From NCBI GenBank assembly GCA_002452405.1, contig DKFP01000008.1, positions 113,229 to 177,228 on the forward strand: 64,000 bases of DNA, given 5' to 3'. Below the pieces are notes generated by a model. It saw only the letters and a program-made list of their open reading frames with translations. It was not told the origin of the DNA and ran no database searches. Numbering within the stretch: position 1 is the stretch's first letter; every line of letters begins with the position of its first letter. This document shows, piece after piece, positions 51,227 through 62,700 of this stretch. The position numbers and the translations under genes are program-made. The stretch comes from Deferribacteraceae bacterium UBA6793 (GTDB lineage Bacteria > Chrysiogenota > Deferribacteres > Deferribacterales > Geovibrionaceae).

Positions 51227-52813
51227 ATGAAGATAACAGGCAATATCGTTGATATAAAAAACAGAAAAATATACGGCGGCACGGTATTCTTTGAGAACGG
51301 AAAAATAGTCTCCGTTGAAAAGGACGGGCGGGTGCACGGCAATTTCATTATCCCGCCGTTCATAGATGCGCACGTTCATGTGGAAAGCTCAATGCTCGTA
51401 CCTTCGGAGTTCGCCCGTCTGGCGGCTGTGCACGGCACCGGAGCATGTGTCAGCGACCCCCACGAGATAGCCAACGTTCTTGGCATGGAAGGTGTCCGGT
51501 TTATGCTGGACAACGCTGCCCTGACTCCATTCCGGTTCTTTTTCGGCGCTCCCTCCTGCGTTCCGGCGACGCCTTTTGAAACGTCCGGCGCAACCCTGTC
51601 AGCTGAGAACATCGAGGAGCTTTTCAGAGACGACCGTATAAAATATCTGAGCGAAATGATGAATTTTCCCGGTGTCCTCTCAGGGGACGAGACCGTTATG
51701 ACAAAACTCGCCATGGCAAAGGCGGCGGGCAGACCTGTTGACGGTCATGCTCCACTTCTGCGGGGCGGGAACCTGAAAAAATATATCCAAAGCGGCATAA
51801 CCACCGACCACGAGGCTATTTCATACGAAGAGGGCAGAGAGAAGATATCGCTTGGCATGAAGATACAGATACGTGAAGGTTCCGCAGCGAAAAATTTTGA
51901 GGCGCTCTTTCCTCTGATAGACGAAGCGCCCGATATGTGTATGCTTTGCAGCGACGACCTGCATCCTGACAATCTTGCAGCCGGACACATAAATCTGACT
52001 GTTAAACTTGCTGTGGAGAAGGGAGCGGACATTTTTAATGTTCTGACTGCCGCATGTATTTCGCCTGTCGAGCATTACGGGCTGGATTGCGGGTTGTTGC
52101 AGGCTGGCGACAGTGCGGATTTCATCGTTGTGGACAGCCTGAAGGATTTTAACGTGAAACAGACGTGGATAAAGGGAGTTCTCTGTGCCGAAAACGGCGT
52201 TTCACTCCTTAAAAGTGTCCATTCGGAACATCCTAACCGTTTCTGCGCGACGATAAAAAGCCCCGCCGATTTTGCCCTGTCCGTTTCGGCTCCGGTTGAC
52301 GTTATAACTGTAGAAGACGGTCAGCTTGTCACAGGGAGAATTAAGGCAGTGCCTGATCCTGAACATGATATATTAAAATTGACAGTGGTTAACAGATATG
52401 ATGATGCAAAATCTGCTATTGCTTTTGCAAAGAATTTCGGGCTTAAAAATGGTGCGTTCGCATCCTGCGTCGCCCACGATTCCCACAATATTATCTGTGT
52501 CGGTTGCGACGACTTCAGCATTGCAAGGGCGGTGAATCTGGTTATAAAAAACAGAGGGGGGCTTTCCTGTGTGTGCGGCGATGAAGAGCTTTCGCTGCCT
52601 CTTCCTGTGGGCGGGATAATGACTGATGCCGACGGGCATGAGACCGCTGAGAAATACAGGGAAATGGACGCCATGGTCAAACGGATGGGTTCCCGGTTGA
52701 CGGCACCATTCATGACCCTTTCGTTTATGGCTCTTCTGGTGATACCTTCGCTGAAACTCAGCGACAAAGGGTTGTTCGATGTTGAGAAATTTGCTTTTGT
52801 TTGCGGCGCTTAG
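51227..52813 (+). CDS. ade: Adenine deaminase
   Basis: A 528-residue amidohydrolase converting adenine to hypoxanthine for purine salvage. N-terminal metal ligands PPFIDAHVHVESSM (about 43-56), GTGACVSDPHEIANVLG (about 66), DGHAPLLRG (about 170) and SDDLHPDNL (about 240). The long C-terminal domain with GGLSCVCGDEELSLPLPVGG is typical of bacterial Ade rather than adenosine deaminase. The start lacks a strong ribosome site. Its last four bases overlap the convergent SBP-GGDEF gene. Confidence 0.95.
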   Translation: MKITGNIVDIKNRKIYGGTVFFENGKIVSVEKDGRVHGNFIIPPFIDAHVHVESSMLVPSEFARLAAVHGTGACVSDPHEIANVLGMEGVRFMLDNAALTPFRFFFGAPSCVPATPFETSGATLSAENIEELFRDDRIKYLSEMMNFPGVLSGDETVMTKLAMAKAAGRPVDGHAPLLRGGNLKKYIQSGITTDHEAISYEEGREKISLGMKIQIREGSAAKNFEALFPLIDEAPDMCMLCSDDLHPDNLAAGHINLTVKLAVEKGADIFNVLTAACISPVEHYGLDCGLLQAGDSADFIVVDSLKDFNVKQTWIKGVLCAENGVSLLKSVHSEHPNRFCATIKSPADFALSVSAPVDVITVEDGQLVTGRIKAVPDPEHDILKLTVVNRYDDAKSAIAFAKNFGLKNGAFASCVAHDSHNIICVGCDDFSIARAVNLVIKNRGGLSCVCGDEELSLPLPVGGIMTDADGHETAEKYREMDAMVKRMGSRLTAPFMTLSFMALLVIPSLKLSDKGLFDVEKFAFVCGA

Positions 52814-54150
52814 AAGTTTTTATCGTCTCTGGACATGAAAAGCACGGTATCGGCGCGGCTTATGAGTGTATTCATGTCGTCCTCGCTGCTGAACTCCGAC
52901 ATTCCGAAATGAATGCTTACGTTAAGTCCGTTGCTGTTAAAATACCCTGATGCAAGGGCGTATATCCGCTCGAAAGCCAGTGCTGCACCTTTGATATCTG
53001 TTTCTGTAAAGATGAGAAGCAGTTCGTTGCGTCCCCATCTTCCGGCATAGTCGCTGCTGCGCAGTCCTGCAAATGAGGTTTTCACCATCGCCGCGAAGTG
53101 TTCGCTGTCCGCCGGAAATTCCTCCGAAACGTCGCCGAAACTAATGATAGCTATCGAAAGTGGTCGCCCGTAACGCTTTGCGCGCTTTATTTCCGCTTTA
53201 AGAATCTGAGATATGCGTGAAGTGACAAGCAGACTTGTGTCGTTTTCCGATGATGTTCTTTCGTTCAGTTTAGCCTTCAGCCACGTTATTTTATAGAAGT
53301 GATAGACCATTAAGGCTATGATGAGAATAATGAAGACTGCCGCGGTTTTTATCATGACCCCTTTATAGTTTTTGCCGACGCTGATTGAAACGTATTTATT
53401 TATAATACTTTCCTTGTCCTGATTTGTGATGGAGGCTATTCCTTTGTTTAGTATCTCAGTCAGCATTGGTTTTGATTTCACAACGCCCATGCGGAAAACG
53501 TTTTTGTAATCGGGCATTTGTCCGGCTATCTTCAGGTTGAAATAGCCCGCCTCCCGTATTGTGTATCCTGCGACGATGAGAGAGCGCATTGTCATATCCG
53601 CCTCGCGCGCCTCCACCATTTCAAACGCTTCCTTCTCCGTGTCAGTCACAACAACGTGCAGGTTGGGGTAGTTCATCCGCACCCGTTCTTCCATAGAGGT
53701 GCCTTTGGGAAAGGCGATCGTTTCGTTGTATAGCTGGGAAGGGTCAGAGATAAATTGATGGTCGTTTCTGGTTATGAAAACGTTAACGTCAGTGAAGTGG
53801 GGTTCCGTAAAGTTCAGCCACTCTTCCCGCTGAGGGGTTTTGTTAAGAAAACTTACTATGTCGCATTTTCCATCTTTTGATGCCAGCAGGCTGACATCCC
53901 AGTCGGAGGTTCTGTATATTTCATATTTCAGCCCCGTGCGTTTCGCCACCAGTTTGAAAAGGTCTGCGCCGATACCCACGTATTCGCCTTTTTCATCAAG
54001 TTTTTCAAATGGATACCAGTCAGGATCGACACACACGCTGACCGTTTTCAGAGATGAAAGGTATTTCTGTTCTTCAGAGGATAGTTCAACTGCATAACAG
54101 ATACAGGTCAGCAGCAGTGTAACTATGGAGAGTAATATAATTTTTTTCAC
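52810..54150 (-). CDS. Periplasmic-binding-domain receptor with degenerate GGDEF domain
   Basis: Start at the GTG at 54150 (AAGGGGA upstream), which begins the signal peptide MKKIILLSIVTLLLTCICYA; 446 residues. Residues about 25-250 are an SBP_bac_3 (amino-acid-binding-like) domain. One membrane helix follows (about 265-285). The C-terminal GGDEF domain reads AGRWGRNELLLIF where RxGGDEF is expected, so the active site is lost. It probably senses a ligand and binds, rather than makes, c-di-GMP or GTP, or acts as a scaffold. Confidence 0.85.
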   Translation of the reverse strand: MKKIILLSIVTLLLTCICYAVELSSEEQKYLSSLKTVSVCVDPDWYPFEKLDEKGEYVGIGADLFKLVAKRTGLKYEIYRTSDWDVSLLASKDGKCDIVSFLNKTPQREEWLNFTEPHFTDVNVFITRNDHQFISDPSQLYNETIAFPKGTSMEERVRMNYPNLHVVVTDTEKEAFEMVEAREADMTMRSLIVAGYTIREAGYFNLKIAGQMPDYKNVFRMGVVKSKPMLTEILNKGIASITNQDKESIINKYVSISVGKNYKGVMIKTAAVFIILIIALMVYHFYKITWLKAKLNERTSSENDTSLLVTSRISQILKAEIKRAKRYGRPLSIAIISFGDVSEEFPADSEHFAAMVKTSFAGLRSSDYAGRWGRNELLLIFTETDIKGAALAFERIYALASGYFNSNGLNVSIHFGMSEFSSEDDMNTLISRADTVLFMSRDDKNF

Positions 54151-54276
54151 ATTTCCCCTTAAAAAGAGTATACTGCCGCAGGTACTATAAGTAAACAGAA
54201 TTTGTAGCAAAACAAGTAGTATGAAATGCGTAATATTTTTGCTATATATCTGGTAATAATGATTGTGGAGACTGGT

Positions 54277-55920
54277 ATGTCCGGAGCGCTGAACGTTGTA
54301 AATACTGCGTCTTTCATCCATGCCGTATCTATGCTGCTCAGCGGGGTACTTCTGTTCTTTTTACATAAAAACAGAAGCCAGAGGCTTTCTTCTCTTTTTG
54401 CATCTTTCATGGTGGTTACGTTTTTTTACAGTTTATTCTCTTTTATGCGTTCCATATCCGTAACTGAGGAGAGTATCGTTTTCTGGGCTAATATGCGTGT
54501 TACGGCTATGTGCTTCACGCCGCTGCTTATTCTGCGCTATTGTATGGTGCAGACAGTGGGAAAAACGCCTCCTCGGTGGGTTGTTCTGTTTCTTGTGGCG
54601 CTGGCGGTGCTGAACGTTCTGATGGCTTTCACAGACGACGTGCACCATCTTTTCCGTGAATCGGTGCAGATTATTCAACTGGATGCACACAGCTTCGCTA
54701 TGAAGACGCAATACGGAAAGTGGTTTTACGGCATTTACCTTCCCAGCATTTATATCCCCGTGCTGTTTTGCCTTTATTTTTATCTGTATGCCTTCTCCTA
54801 TTCCGGCGAAAAAGGGAGAATCCAGTATGCAATACAGTTTTTTGCGCTTTTGTTGCTGGCATCTTCCGGACTGCCTCTGGTCTCTCGCCACACCCTTTAC
54901 GACACATACGGCATGGTTCTGGTGTTTTTTATCGTTATCAACCACCTGCTTCTCAGCAGATACGGCTTTCTCGACGTTGTGGCTATAGCAAAACAGACAG
55001 CCTTCGACGTTATAGATTCCGCTGTGCTGGTGTTCGGACCGTCTGGTAAGCTGCTGGACATGAACGGTTCCGCAAAAAAACTTTCCGCGTTTATGCCGTT
55101 TGAGAATATGTATGCACTTTACGGTTTTTTTGCAAATACTGATCTTTTAAGCCCGGTACATGGAAAATACGTTACAAAAGACCTGAACATAAACGGTGAA
55201 AGCAGGTATTTTTCCGCTGTATTTCATAAAATAGCGGATCTCGGAGATTTCGACAGAAGCTGCATTGCCACCATATCGGACGTTACAGAGCACAATAGGC
55301 TTGTCACAATGCAGGGCGAAAGAGAGCGTCTGGAGCAGAAGAAGATAATCGTAGGCGATATTCACGACGGTGTCAGCGGGAGTATCACTGTTATAAGTAT
55401 GCTAGCCGGGCAGGATTTTGCTGACGAGCAGGAGATGCGGAAGACTCTTAAAAATATTGCGCAGATATCCGAGGATACAGCAAGGGAAGTGCGCCTGATG
55501 ATGGGCGCATACGACAGGGAGAGCGTGACTCTCGAAGAGCTTTCCGGCGATATGCGTTACATAGGAAACACTTATACGGCGGGCAGGCAGATAGACTTTT
55601 TCCATAGATGCGAGCTTTGCGACAACAAGGATACGGTGGTTGACTTTGCCGTATATATCAATCTGATACATTTTTTTAAAGAGTGCGCTGTAAACACGGT
55701 TAAACATTCAGGCGCGGGCAGGGTTGAGTCCTGTCTTAGTATATCAGGCGGTTTCCTTATTCTCGAATATGAAGATAACGGGGTCGGGTTTAAAGATAAG
55801 AAAAGCGGCGGATACGGACTTCACACAATGCAGAAGAGAATGGACAATATCGGCGGCAGGTTGACAATAGACGGTCTGGACGGGTTTAAAATAAAGGCTG
55901 AAATACCATTTCAGAGGTAG
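54277..55920 (+). CDS. NarL-type sensor histidine kinase with multi-helix membrane domain
   Basis: I start at MSGALNVVNTASF (54277; GGAG 8 nt upstream), though an ATG at 54226 is possible. About 547 residues. Residues 1-240 carry about seven membrane helices (7TM/HisK-N type), then a PAS-like segment (about 245-340). The kinase core is HisKA_3 type: IVGDIHDGVSGSITVISML (phospho-His about 370). ATPase motifs are FFKECAVNTVKHSG, YEDNGVGF and GGYGLHTMQKRM. It converges with its probable partner regulator, overlapping it by 10 bp. Confidence 0.85.
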   Translation: MSGALNVVNTASFIHAVSMLLSGVLLFFLHKNRSQRLSSLFASFMVVTFFYSLFSFMRSISVTEESIVFWANMRVTAMCFTPLLILRYCMVQTVGKTPPRWVVLFLVALAVLNVLMAFTDDVHHLFRESVQIIQLDAHSFAMKTQYGKWFYGIYLPSIYIPVLFCLYFYLYAFSYSGEKGRIQYAIQFFALLLLASSGLPLVSRHTLYDTYGMVLVFFIVINHLLLSRYGFLDVVAIAKQTAFDVIDSAVLVFGPSGKLLDMNGSAKKLSAFMPFENMYALYGFFANTDLLSPVHGKYVTKDLNINGESRYFSAVFHKIADLGDFDRSCIATISDVTEHNRLVTMQGERERLEQKKIIVGDIHDGVSGSITVISMLAGQDFADEQEMRKTLKNIAQISEDTAREVRLMMGAYDRESVTLEELSGDMRYIGNTYTAGRQIDFFHRCELCDNKDTVVDFAVYINLIHFFKECAVNTVKHSGAGRVESCLSISGGFLILEYEDNGVGFKDKKSGGYGLHTMQKRMDNIGGRLTIDGLDGFKIKAEIPFQR

Positions 55921-56549
55921 GAGAGTTTTTTTGCCTTGCTGATGGCAGACGTCTTGTTGTTCACATGAAGTTTCTGATAGATGTTCTTAAAATGGGTGTA
56001 TACCGTATGTGTGCTGAGGTTCAGCATCTGCGCAATTTGTTTGTGCTGGTACCCCTCATCGGACATCTTTAAAAGTTCAATCTCTCTTTCAGAGAGTTTT
56101 TCAGAGAAAACTGTTTCGTTCTGTTTGAAGCTGGCGAGTATCTTTCTGGCTATCATTGGGCTTATCGGTACGTCGCCGTCGCATATCCTGCCGACACTGT
56201 TTATGAAATCCATGGGTGAAAGCCCTTTGAGGACGTAGCCTCCCGCACCCGCTTTGATAGCGTCGAAAAGAACAGAGCTGTCCGCGTGGATGGTATGGAC
56301 GAGAACCAGAGTGAAAGGATATTTTTCCGATACGTGTTTTACAACGTCAATGCCCGTCTTTTTTCCCCTGAGGTCTATATCAACTATGCACAGATCTATT
56401 TTGTCAGAAGCAAGAACAGCTTCCGCCTCTTCGTACGATTCGGCGGTTCCTGTCACTTTAAATCTGTTCTGACCGGAAAGCAGCATCCGCAGCAGCTCGG
56501 CTTGTTTTGGGTCGTCTTCAACAATCAGTATATTATATGGTTTCATCAT
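55911..56549 (-). CDS. NarL/LuxR-family response regulator
   Basis: A 212-residue regulator. Receiver domain: ILIVEDDPKQAELLRML (acidic pair), CIVDIDL (phospho-Asp about 55), LVLVHTIHADSS (Thr/Ser switch about 85) and GYVLKGLSPMDF (Lys about 107). LuxR HTH: SEREIELLKMSDEGYQHKQI and NLSTHTVYTHFKNIYQKLHV. It partners the converging kinase. It is divergent from the giant adhesin gene across a 200-bp promoter region with a strong palindrome, so control of the adhesin by this system is plausible. Confidence 0.9.
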   Translation of the reverse strand: MMKPYNILIVEDDPKQAELLRMLLSGQNRFKVTGTAESYEEAEAVLASDKIDLCIVDIDLRGKKTGIDVVKHVSEKYPFTLVLVHTIHADSSVLFDAIKAGAGGYVLKGLSPMDFINSVGRICDGDVPISPMIARKILASFKQNETVFSEKLSEREIELLKMSDEGYQHKQIAQMLNLSTHTVYTHFKNIYQKLHVNNKTSAISKAKKLSYL

Positions 56550-56630
56550 GAATGTATTTTAATTCAACCTGCAAATAAATCAAATCATTTCGCATCCGGA
56601 AAATATTCAATTGTAAACAGAACCGATTGA

Positions 56631-56692
56631 AATTAGGTACTTAATTTTACCTAATTGTACGGTATTGACTAAATATGACAATAACTTAGAAT
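56631..56692 (+). promoter_or_regulatory. Palindrome and promoter upstream of the giant adhesin
   Basis: AATTAGGTA/TACCTAATT (56631-56639 and 56648-56656) is a perfect 9-8-9 inverted repeat. Just after it, TTGACT (56665-56670), 16 nt and TAGAAT (56687-56692) make a good sigma-70-type promoter, giving a leader of about 50 nt with AGGAGG before the ATG. The palindrome is well placed for an activator or response-regulator site. Confidence 0.55.
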
Positions 56693-56750
56693 GAAGAGTA
56701 AATTTGTTTGCTTTAAACTTTATTTTATAAATCCGGACAGGAGGATTCAC

Positions 56751-59700
56751 ATGTCAGGCTTAAACGCTTTCTGGAAAGTGCGGAAAAAGGTCGTTTACCA
56801 TGTTACGGCTTCGTTTTTTGCACTTGCAATCTCTTCTTCCGCCTATGCAGCGCCCTCAGGTGGTGTTGTTACGGCAGGACAGGCAACCATTAATCAATCG
56901 GGAAACACGACAAACATAAACCAGTCGTCGCAGAATGCTGCCATCAACTGGCAGAAATTCGGTATTGCTCCCTCTGAAACAGTAAACTTTGTTCAGCCCA
57001 ACGTCTCTTCTATAACACTGAACAGGGTTGTAGGCAATGAACAATCGGTTATCAACGGTGCTCTGAATGCCAACGGACAGGTTTTCATACTTAACTCTAA
57101 CGGTATCCTTTTCGGCAACGGGGCAAAGATAAACACAGCGGGACTTGTGGCGACAACCATGAGCCTTTCCGATGCGGATTTCATGGCGGGCAATTATAAC
57201 TTTTCCGGTGCGTCTGACGCATCTGTTATAAACCTCGGCGAGATAACAATCAAAGATGCAGGATATGCGGCGCTTCTGGCGAAAAACGTTGAGAACGGCG
57301 GCAGCATTACTGCTGTTAAAGGAAAGATATACATGGTGGGTGCGGACAGCGTCAGCATCAACCTTAACGGCAACTCTCTGGTAAACCTTACAGTGGACAA
57401 GGGTGTTGTTGATGCACTGGTGAAAAACAACGGAGCAGTAATCGCAAACGGCGGCGAGATTTATCTCACTGCAAATGCGGCGGACGAACTGCTTAAAAGC
57501 GTAGTAAACAACGAAGGCATACTTGAGGCGCAGACTCTGGACGACATTCAGGGTAAGATAATCGTTTTCGCCCACGGCGGTGACGCAGAGATTAGCGGAA
57601 CACTCAGCACAGGTGCGGGCGAAGGCTTCATCGAAACATCGGGCAAAAACTTTATTCTCGATGGCGCAACTGTCGTTAAAACAGGAAAATGGCTTATCGA
57701 CCCCGATAACGTAACGATAGATTCCAGCAATGTCGGCGGTTACACAACTGCTCTGGCAGGCGGAACAGATGTTGCGATAACAACCACAAGCGCAGGTTCG
57801 GATGCAGGAAACATAACTGTTTCTGCTGACGTGGAATGGGCTGGGAGCGGAAATCTTACTCTTACAGCAGACAACGACATAAATGTTAATTCGAATATCG
57901 TCGCCACACCGACAGCTTCTGCCGACGGCGGCAGCATAACACTTGATGCGGGACATGACATAACACTCGCAGAGTTAAAAAATATAAAGACAAACGGTTA
58001 TGAATCCAACGTCTCTGGTAATAGTCATGAAGGCGGAAACATCACCATTACAGCAGACAACGATATCAACCTTCTTGGCAAGATTGAGTCAAATAATGGA
58101 TATAACTATCCTGACGATATCCGGATCAACAGCGGTGCGATAAAAGTATCAGCCGGTCGCGACCTTTCTGTTTATGCTGTTTACGGTAATTACAGGGATG
58201 ATGCCTACGGAATGGAACTCAGCGCCGGAAGAAACCTTACGGCTACGAGTCAGATTTCATCTCTCTGGTCCAACGCAAAACTGATGGCTGGCAACGATAT
58301 GATTCTCAAAGCCAGTGTCTCTCAGGGAACACTGGATGCCAGCGCAAAAAATATTGACGTGGTTGAGCTGTATGTTGAAGGGGACTTAAACAACACAGGC
58401 GTTTCGCTCAATGCTGAGGAGAAACTGACTGTAGAAAATATGGTGAGTCTTAGAAATATCAGACATGCCGAGATAAACTACGGCTCGGTGGATTACACAT
58501 CTTCAAGCGCATATTTCAAAGTTGACGATGCTTCCCGCAGCTATATGTCGGAAATGACAATCAACGGCGACGTTTACAAGATAATATGGACTGCGGATGA
58601 TTTCAATAACGTTGTCCGCAACGACCTGACGGGCAACTATGTGCTTGGAGATAAAATATTCAGCTTCAACAGCTCAAGTGCGCAGGTTGGCGGTGCTTTC
58701 ACAGGTGATAATTACGACAGCGCCTTTTCCGGGAAATTCAACGGTCTGGGCAATACAATACACTTCAACGTGTCCTCAGATGCAAACAGTGTGACCGGCT
58801 CCGGTCTTTTCCGTGCGGTGACAGGCGATGCGGACATTTCCGGTCTCCAGATTGAAGGGTACTACAACGGTACAGGCTATGGGTCAACAGGAGCACTTGT
58901 CGGTGCTGTGGTTCGCGACGACGGCGACACCGGCACTGTTAAGATTCACGACATATGGGTAAACGGGCTGACCATAGAAGGGGTTAATACTGTCGGTTCT
59001 GTTGTCGGCAGTGCCGATGGCGCTGAGATTTACGACATAAAAGCAAATTACGCTACCGTTACCGGTCATAACACCTCTAACGGAGGTATTGTGGGTGCGG
59101 CTGAAAACAGCACTATTCACGATATCAGTGTGGCAAATTCGCAGATTAACGGAGGAGCTTATAATACCGGCGGTATCATAGGCTATGCCAAAAATTCCGT
59201 AATATCCGATATTTCTGTAGACACAATCACCGTTGACGGTGGTTCTTACTTCTACGGCGGTATCGCAGGCGGTATTGAGAAAACGACCCTCAGCAATTCC
59301 GAAGTCAAAAACAGCAACATTGAAAACGGAAGCAACTACGCAGGCGGTATCGTTGGTGCGGCTTCAGAATCTGTTATAGACAACGTATCTGTTGTAAATA
59401 CGGCGATATCGGCAAATTATGCGGGAGCTGGCGGCATCGTCGGTGTGATTGGCAGTTCGCTTATCAAAGATTCTCTGGTGGAAGACACCAGAGTAAGCGC
59501 AGCGAATAACGCAGGCGGTGTGTTCGGTGAAATGGACCTCAGAGGTCCTGCCGTTACTTCAAACACTTACTACGATATGTCCACTACATCCATAAACGGA
59601 AACACAGACGTTCTGACATACGGCGGTCTCACCGCATCCAATTTCAGCGATGTTAAATTTGGCGACCCCATTGCCAACACTCTGACGCAGGACACAGACG

Positions 59701-62700
59701 GCTACTATCTTGTGGGGAGTGCGGCAGATTTCGTGCTTATGTCACAGCTCGCACTTCAGAATATCAATTTCAGACTTTCGGCGGATATTGACCTTTCGGG
59801 TATACCCGACCTTTATATTCCTGCTCTGAACGGTGTTCTGGACGGAAACGGCAAGACGATTTCAAATCTCAATCTTACTGACCAGTCAAACAGCAATAAA
59901 GGTCTTGTTGGCATGCTGATGGGCGGAACGATAAAATCTCTTACCCTTTCAGGCGCAAACGTGACAGGTCTTAACAACACAGGTATCCTTACGGGTTGGG
60001 CTTTCGGCGAGGTTGACCCCTTAACTTATGCTGTTACGGGAAGCAGCGTCATTTCCGACGTAACCGTTAACGGAGGTTCGAAATATTACTTCACTTCAGA
60101 TAGTAAATCATATGAAATACACAACATAGGCGCTATTGCAGGTGCTGTAACGGACGGCACTGTGTTTTCGAACGTTAAATACGTTTCCTCCGGCAGTGTA
60201 CCCGCCATAAATGTGGACATTGACAATTCTTCATATGCCAACATTTCTATGTTCAATTTCGGCGGCTTAATCGGGTATCTTTACGGATACGGTAACGGTA
60301 CGGCTGTTTTCGGTGAAAATGTCTCAACAGATGCCGATATCAGTTTGAACATATCCGGCAGCGGATATATGGTTGCTAACAGTATCGGCGGCTTCATAGG
60401 CTATGCCGACAACCGCAATAACGATACTACTATGGATATCAAGGTCAACACCACATCGGATATCTCAATTATCGGTGACGGCAATAGCATGATGTATGTC
60501 AGAGAGGTCGGCGGCGCTATCGGAGGTGTGGAAGAGGGTGACATTTCAGTCGTAAACTCTGACACAACCATTGATATCAATCTTTCTGCGAATACTAAAA
60601 GTATCTCATGGGTTGGCGGTCTTGTGGGTTACAGCCGTTACGGCACGACCTATTTTAATGCAGATTCGACTTCTACCATCACTATTAACAACAGCTCAAA
60701 CGGCACGATCGAGCAGGTCGGCGGATACATAGGCTATGCGACAGGCTCTTTCTTTGGCGAGACGAACACCTCAGTTGCGAACATGAGCATAACAGGTTCG
60801 AGACTCAATGGTGTTGGTGGATTCATAGGCAATTCAGTTGCAAACAATTATAATGATATCACTTTCAACGAAAACAACCTGACACAGTTTTCGCTTAATT
60901 CAGCAAATACTAGCTACGGCATTGGTCTGTTCCTCGGCTTTTCGGACGGCGACAACATTGTCAACACGGATATAAGCGGCAGTCTCGACCTTACACATCT
61001 TGGCGGCGTTAGCAATGCGGGACTGGTTGCGGGTTCATTCAGTGGTCATCAGGACAATGATTATAAGCTTAGCTTTGATGATTCATACGAAGGCGACCAG
61101 ACAGCCACATATCAGCCGATTGTGGACGGATACGCTGCTCTGTACACTGATGAACTCAGGAATCAGGGTTATATCTTCAAAACCTACTGCGGGTACGATG
61201 ATTATGACAATATGACATACGTTGAGGCGTATATTTATAAGCCCGGCGTCATCAGAGGCGTGATGAAGGATGTCAACGTCAATGGAAATATATCTGCTGT
61301 CGCAGGCGATAAGATTGGTCTTGCGTCAGGATTTACGAGCGAGACAGAGATAAGCAATCTGAACGTCACCGGAAATATCCAGACAACAGGCGCAGTTTCA
61401 GAAGTGGGCGGTCTGTTCGGTTACTTTGTAGGCAGCACCGACTCTGTTAACGGACCGGATGGCTACGGGGACGTCTACAGCGAAGAGGGTGCTCTTGCCG
61501 CCATTGAGGCTTTCAAAGCCGCTAACCCTTATTACGGAATGAACGGATTCAAACTGGATGTTGATTACGACGAATCACACTGGAGTGCCGAATACAGCAA
61601 AGAAGTTATGTTCGGAACGATAAAAAATTCCAGCTACTCAGGCGAAATCTCCATGAGCGGAAATTCAAGCAATGTCGGCGGCATAGTCGGCTACGCAACT
61701 AACGGAGAGATAAAAAGTGTTAATTCGGACGCCGACATCACCGTTACAGGTTCGACAGCGGCATCCGAAAAGATCGGCGGACTGATAGGTATGGCAGAGA
61801 ACGGAGGCTTGATTTCAGACAGCGTTGCAACAGGTTCTCTTAATATCGCCGGAGCGTCCGCAGCAAATATCGGCGGTCTTTTCGGTTATATGAGCGGTAA
61901 AGTGGACGGTGTTCACACTGATTCAACCGTACAAGTCACAGCGGCAGCAGCTTTAAACGTTGGCGGTCTGATAGGTTATTTATCAGACAACACAGTTAGC
62001 GACTCTTATTTCGAGGGCGAGGTTAACGTAAATTCGGCAACCTCAGCAGAGAACATAGGGGGATTTGCCGGTGTAAACAATAGTTCAAAAATTGAGCCAG
62101 GGGTGTACTCTTCAGGCTCAGTTACAGTAAATTCGGCATCTGTAAGCAACGTAGGCGGTTTTCTGGGAACGGCATCGTACATGGAAGTGTCCATGCCCAT
62201 CGCTTCCAACATATTTATGACCGAAGAAGCTGCTGCCGCTTATGCAGACAACATCCTTACTGCGTTTGCAGATCAGATTACCGCATTGAATGGGGAAGGT
62301 AAATACGAGATAACCGAATCCGGCGGTGCATTTATGGTTGTGGTTTCAGTTTTCATCTCTTCAGGCGCACTTGACGGAGCGTACGCAACAGGTGATGTTA
62401 CCGTTACGGGAGCAGGACAGAACGTAGGCGGTCTTATCGGATATTCCAACACCGCACCCGTTAAAAATTCATACTCAACAGGGACGGTCACAGCCGGAGA
62501 TTCATCCGCTGTCGGCGGACTTGTCGGATATCTTTCAGGCGGAAAAATTGATTCGTCCTACTCCACATCAAACGTTACGGGCGGAGACAGCACAGGCGGT
62601 CTGGCAGGTCTTGCTGAACAGTCAGAAATCTCCGACAGCTACGCTTCAGGTAATGTTGACGGTGCGGACATGGTCGGCGGTCTTATCGGAAACGCAACCT

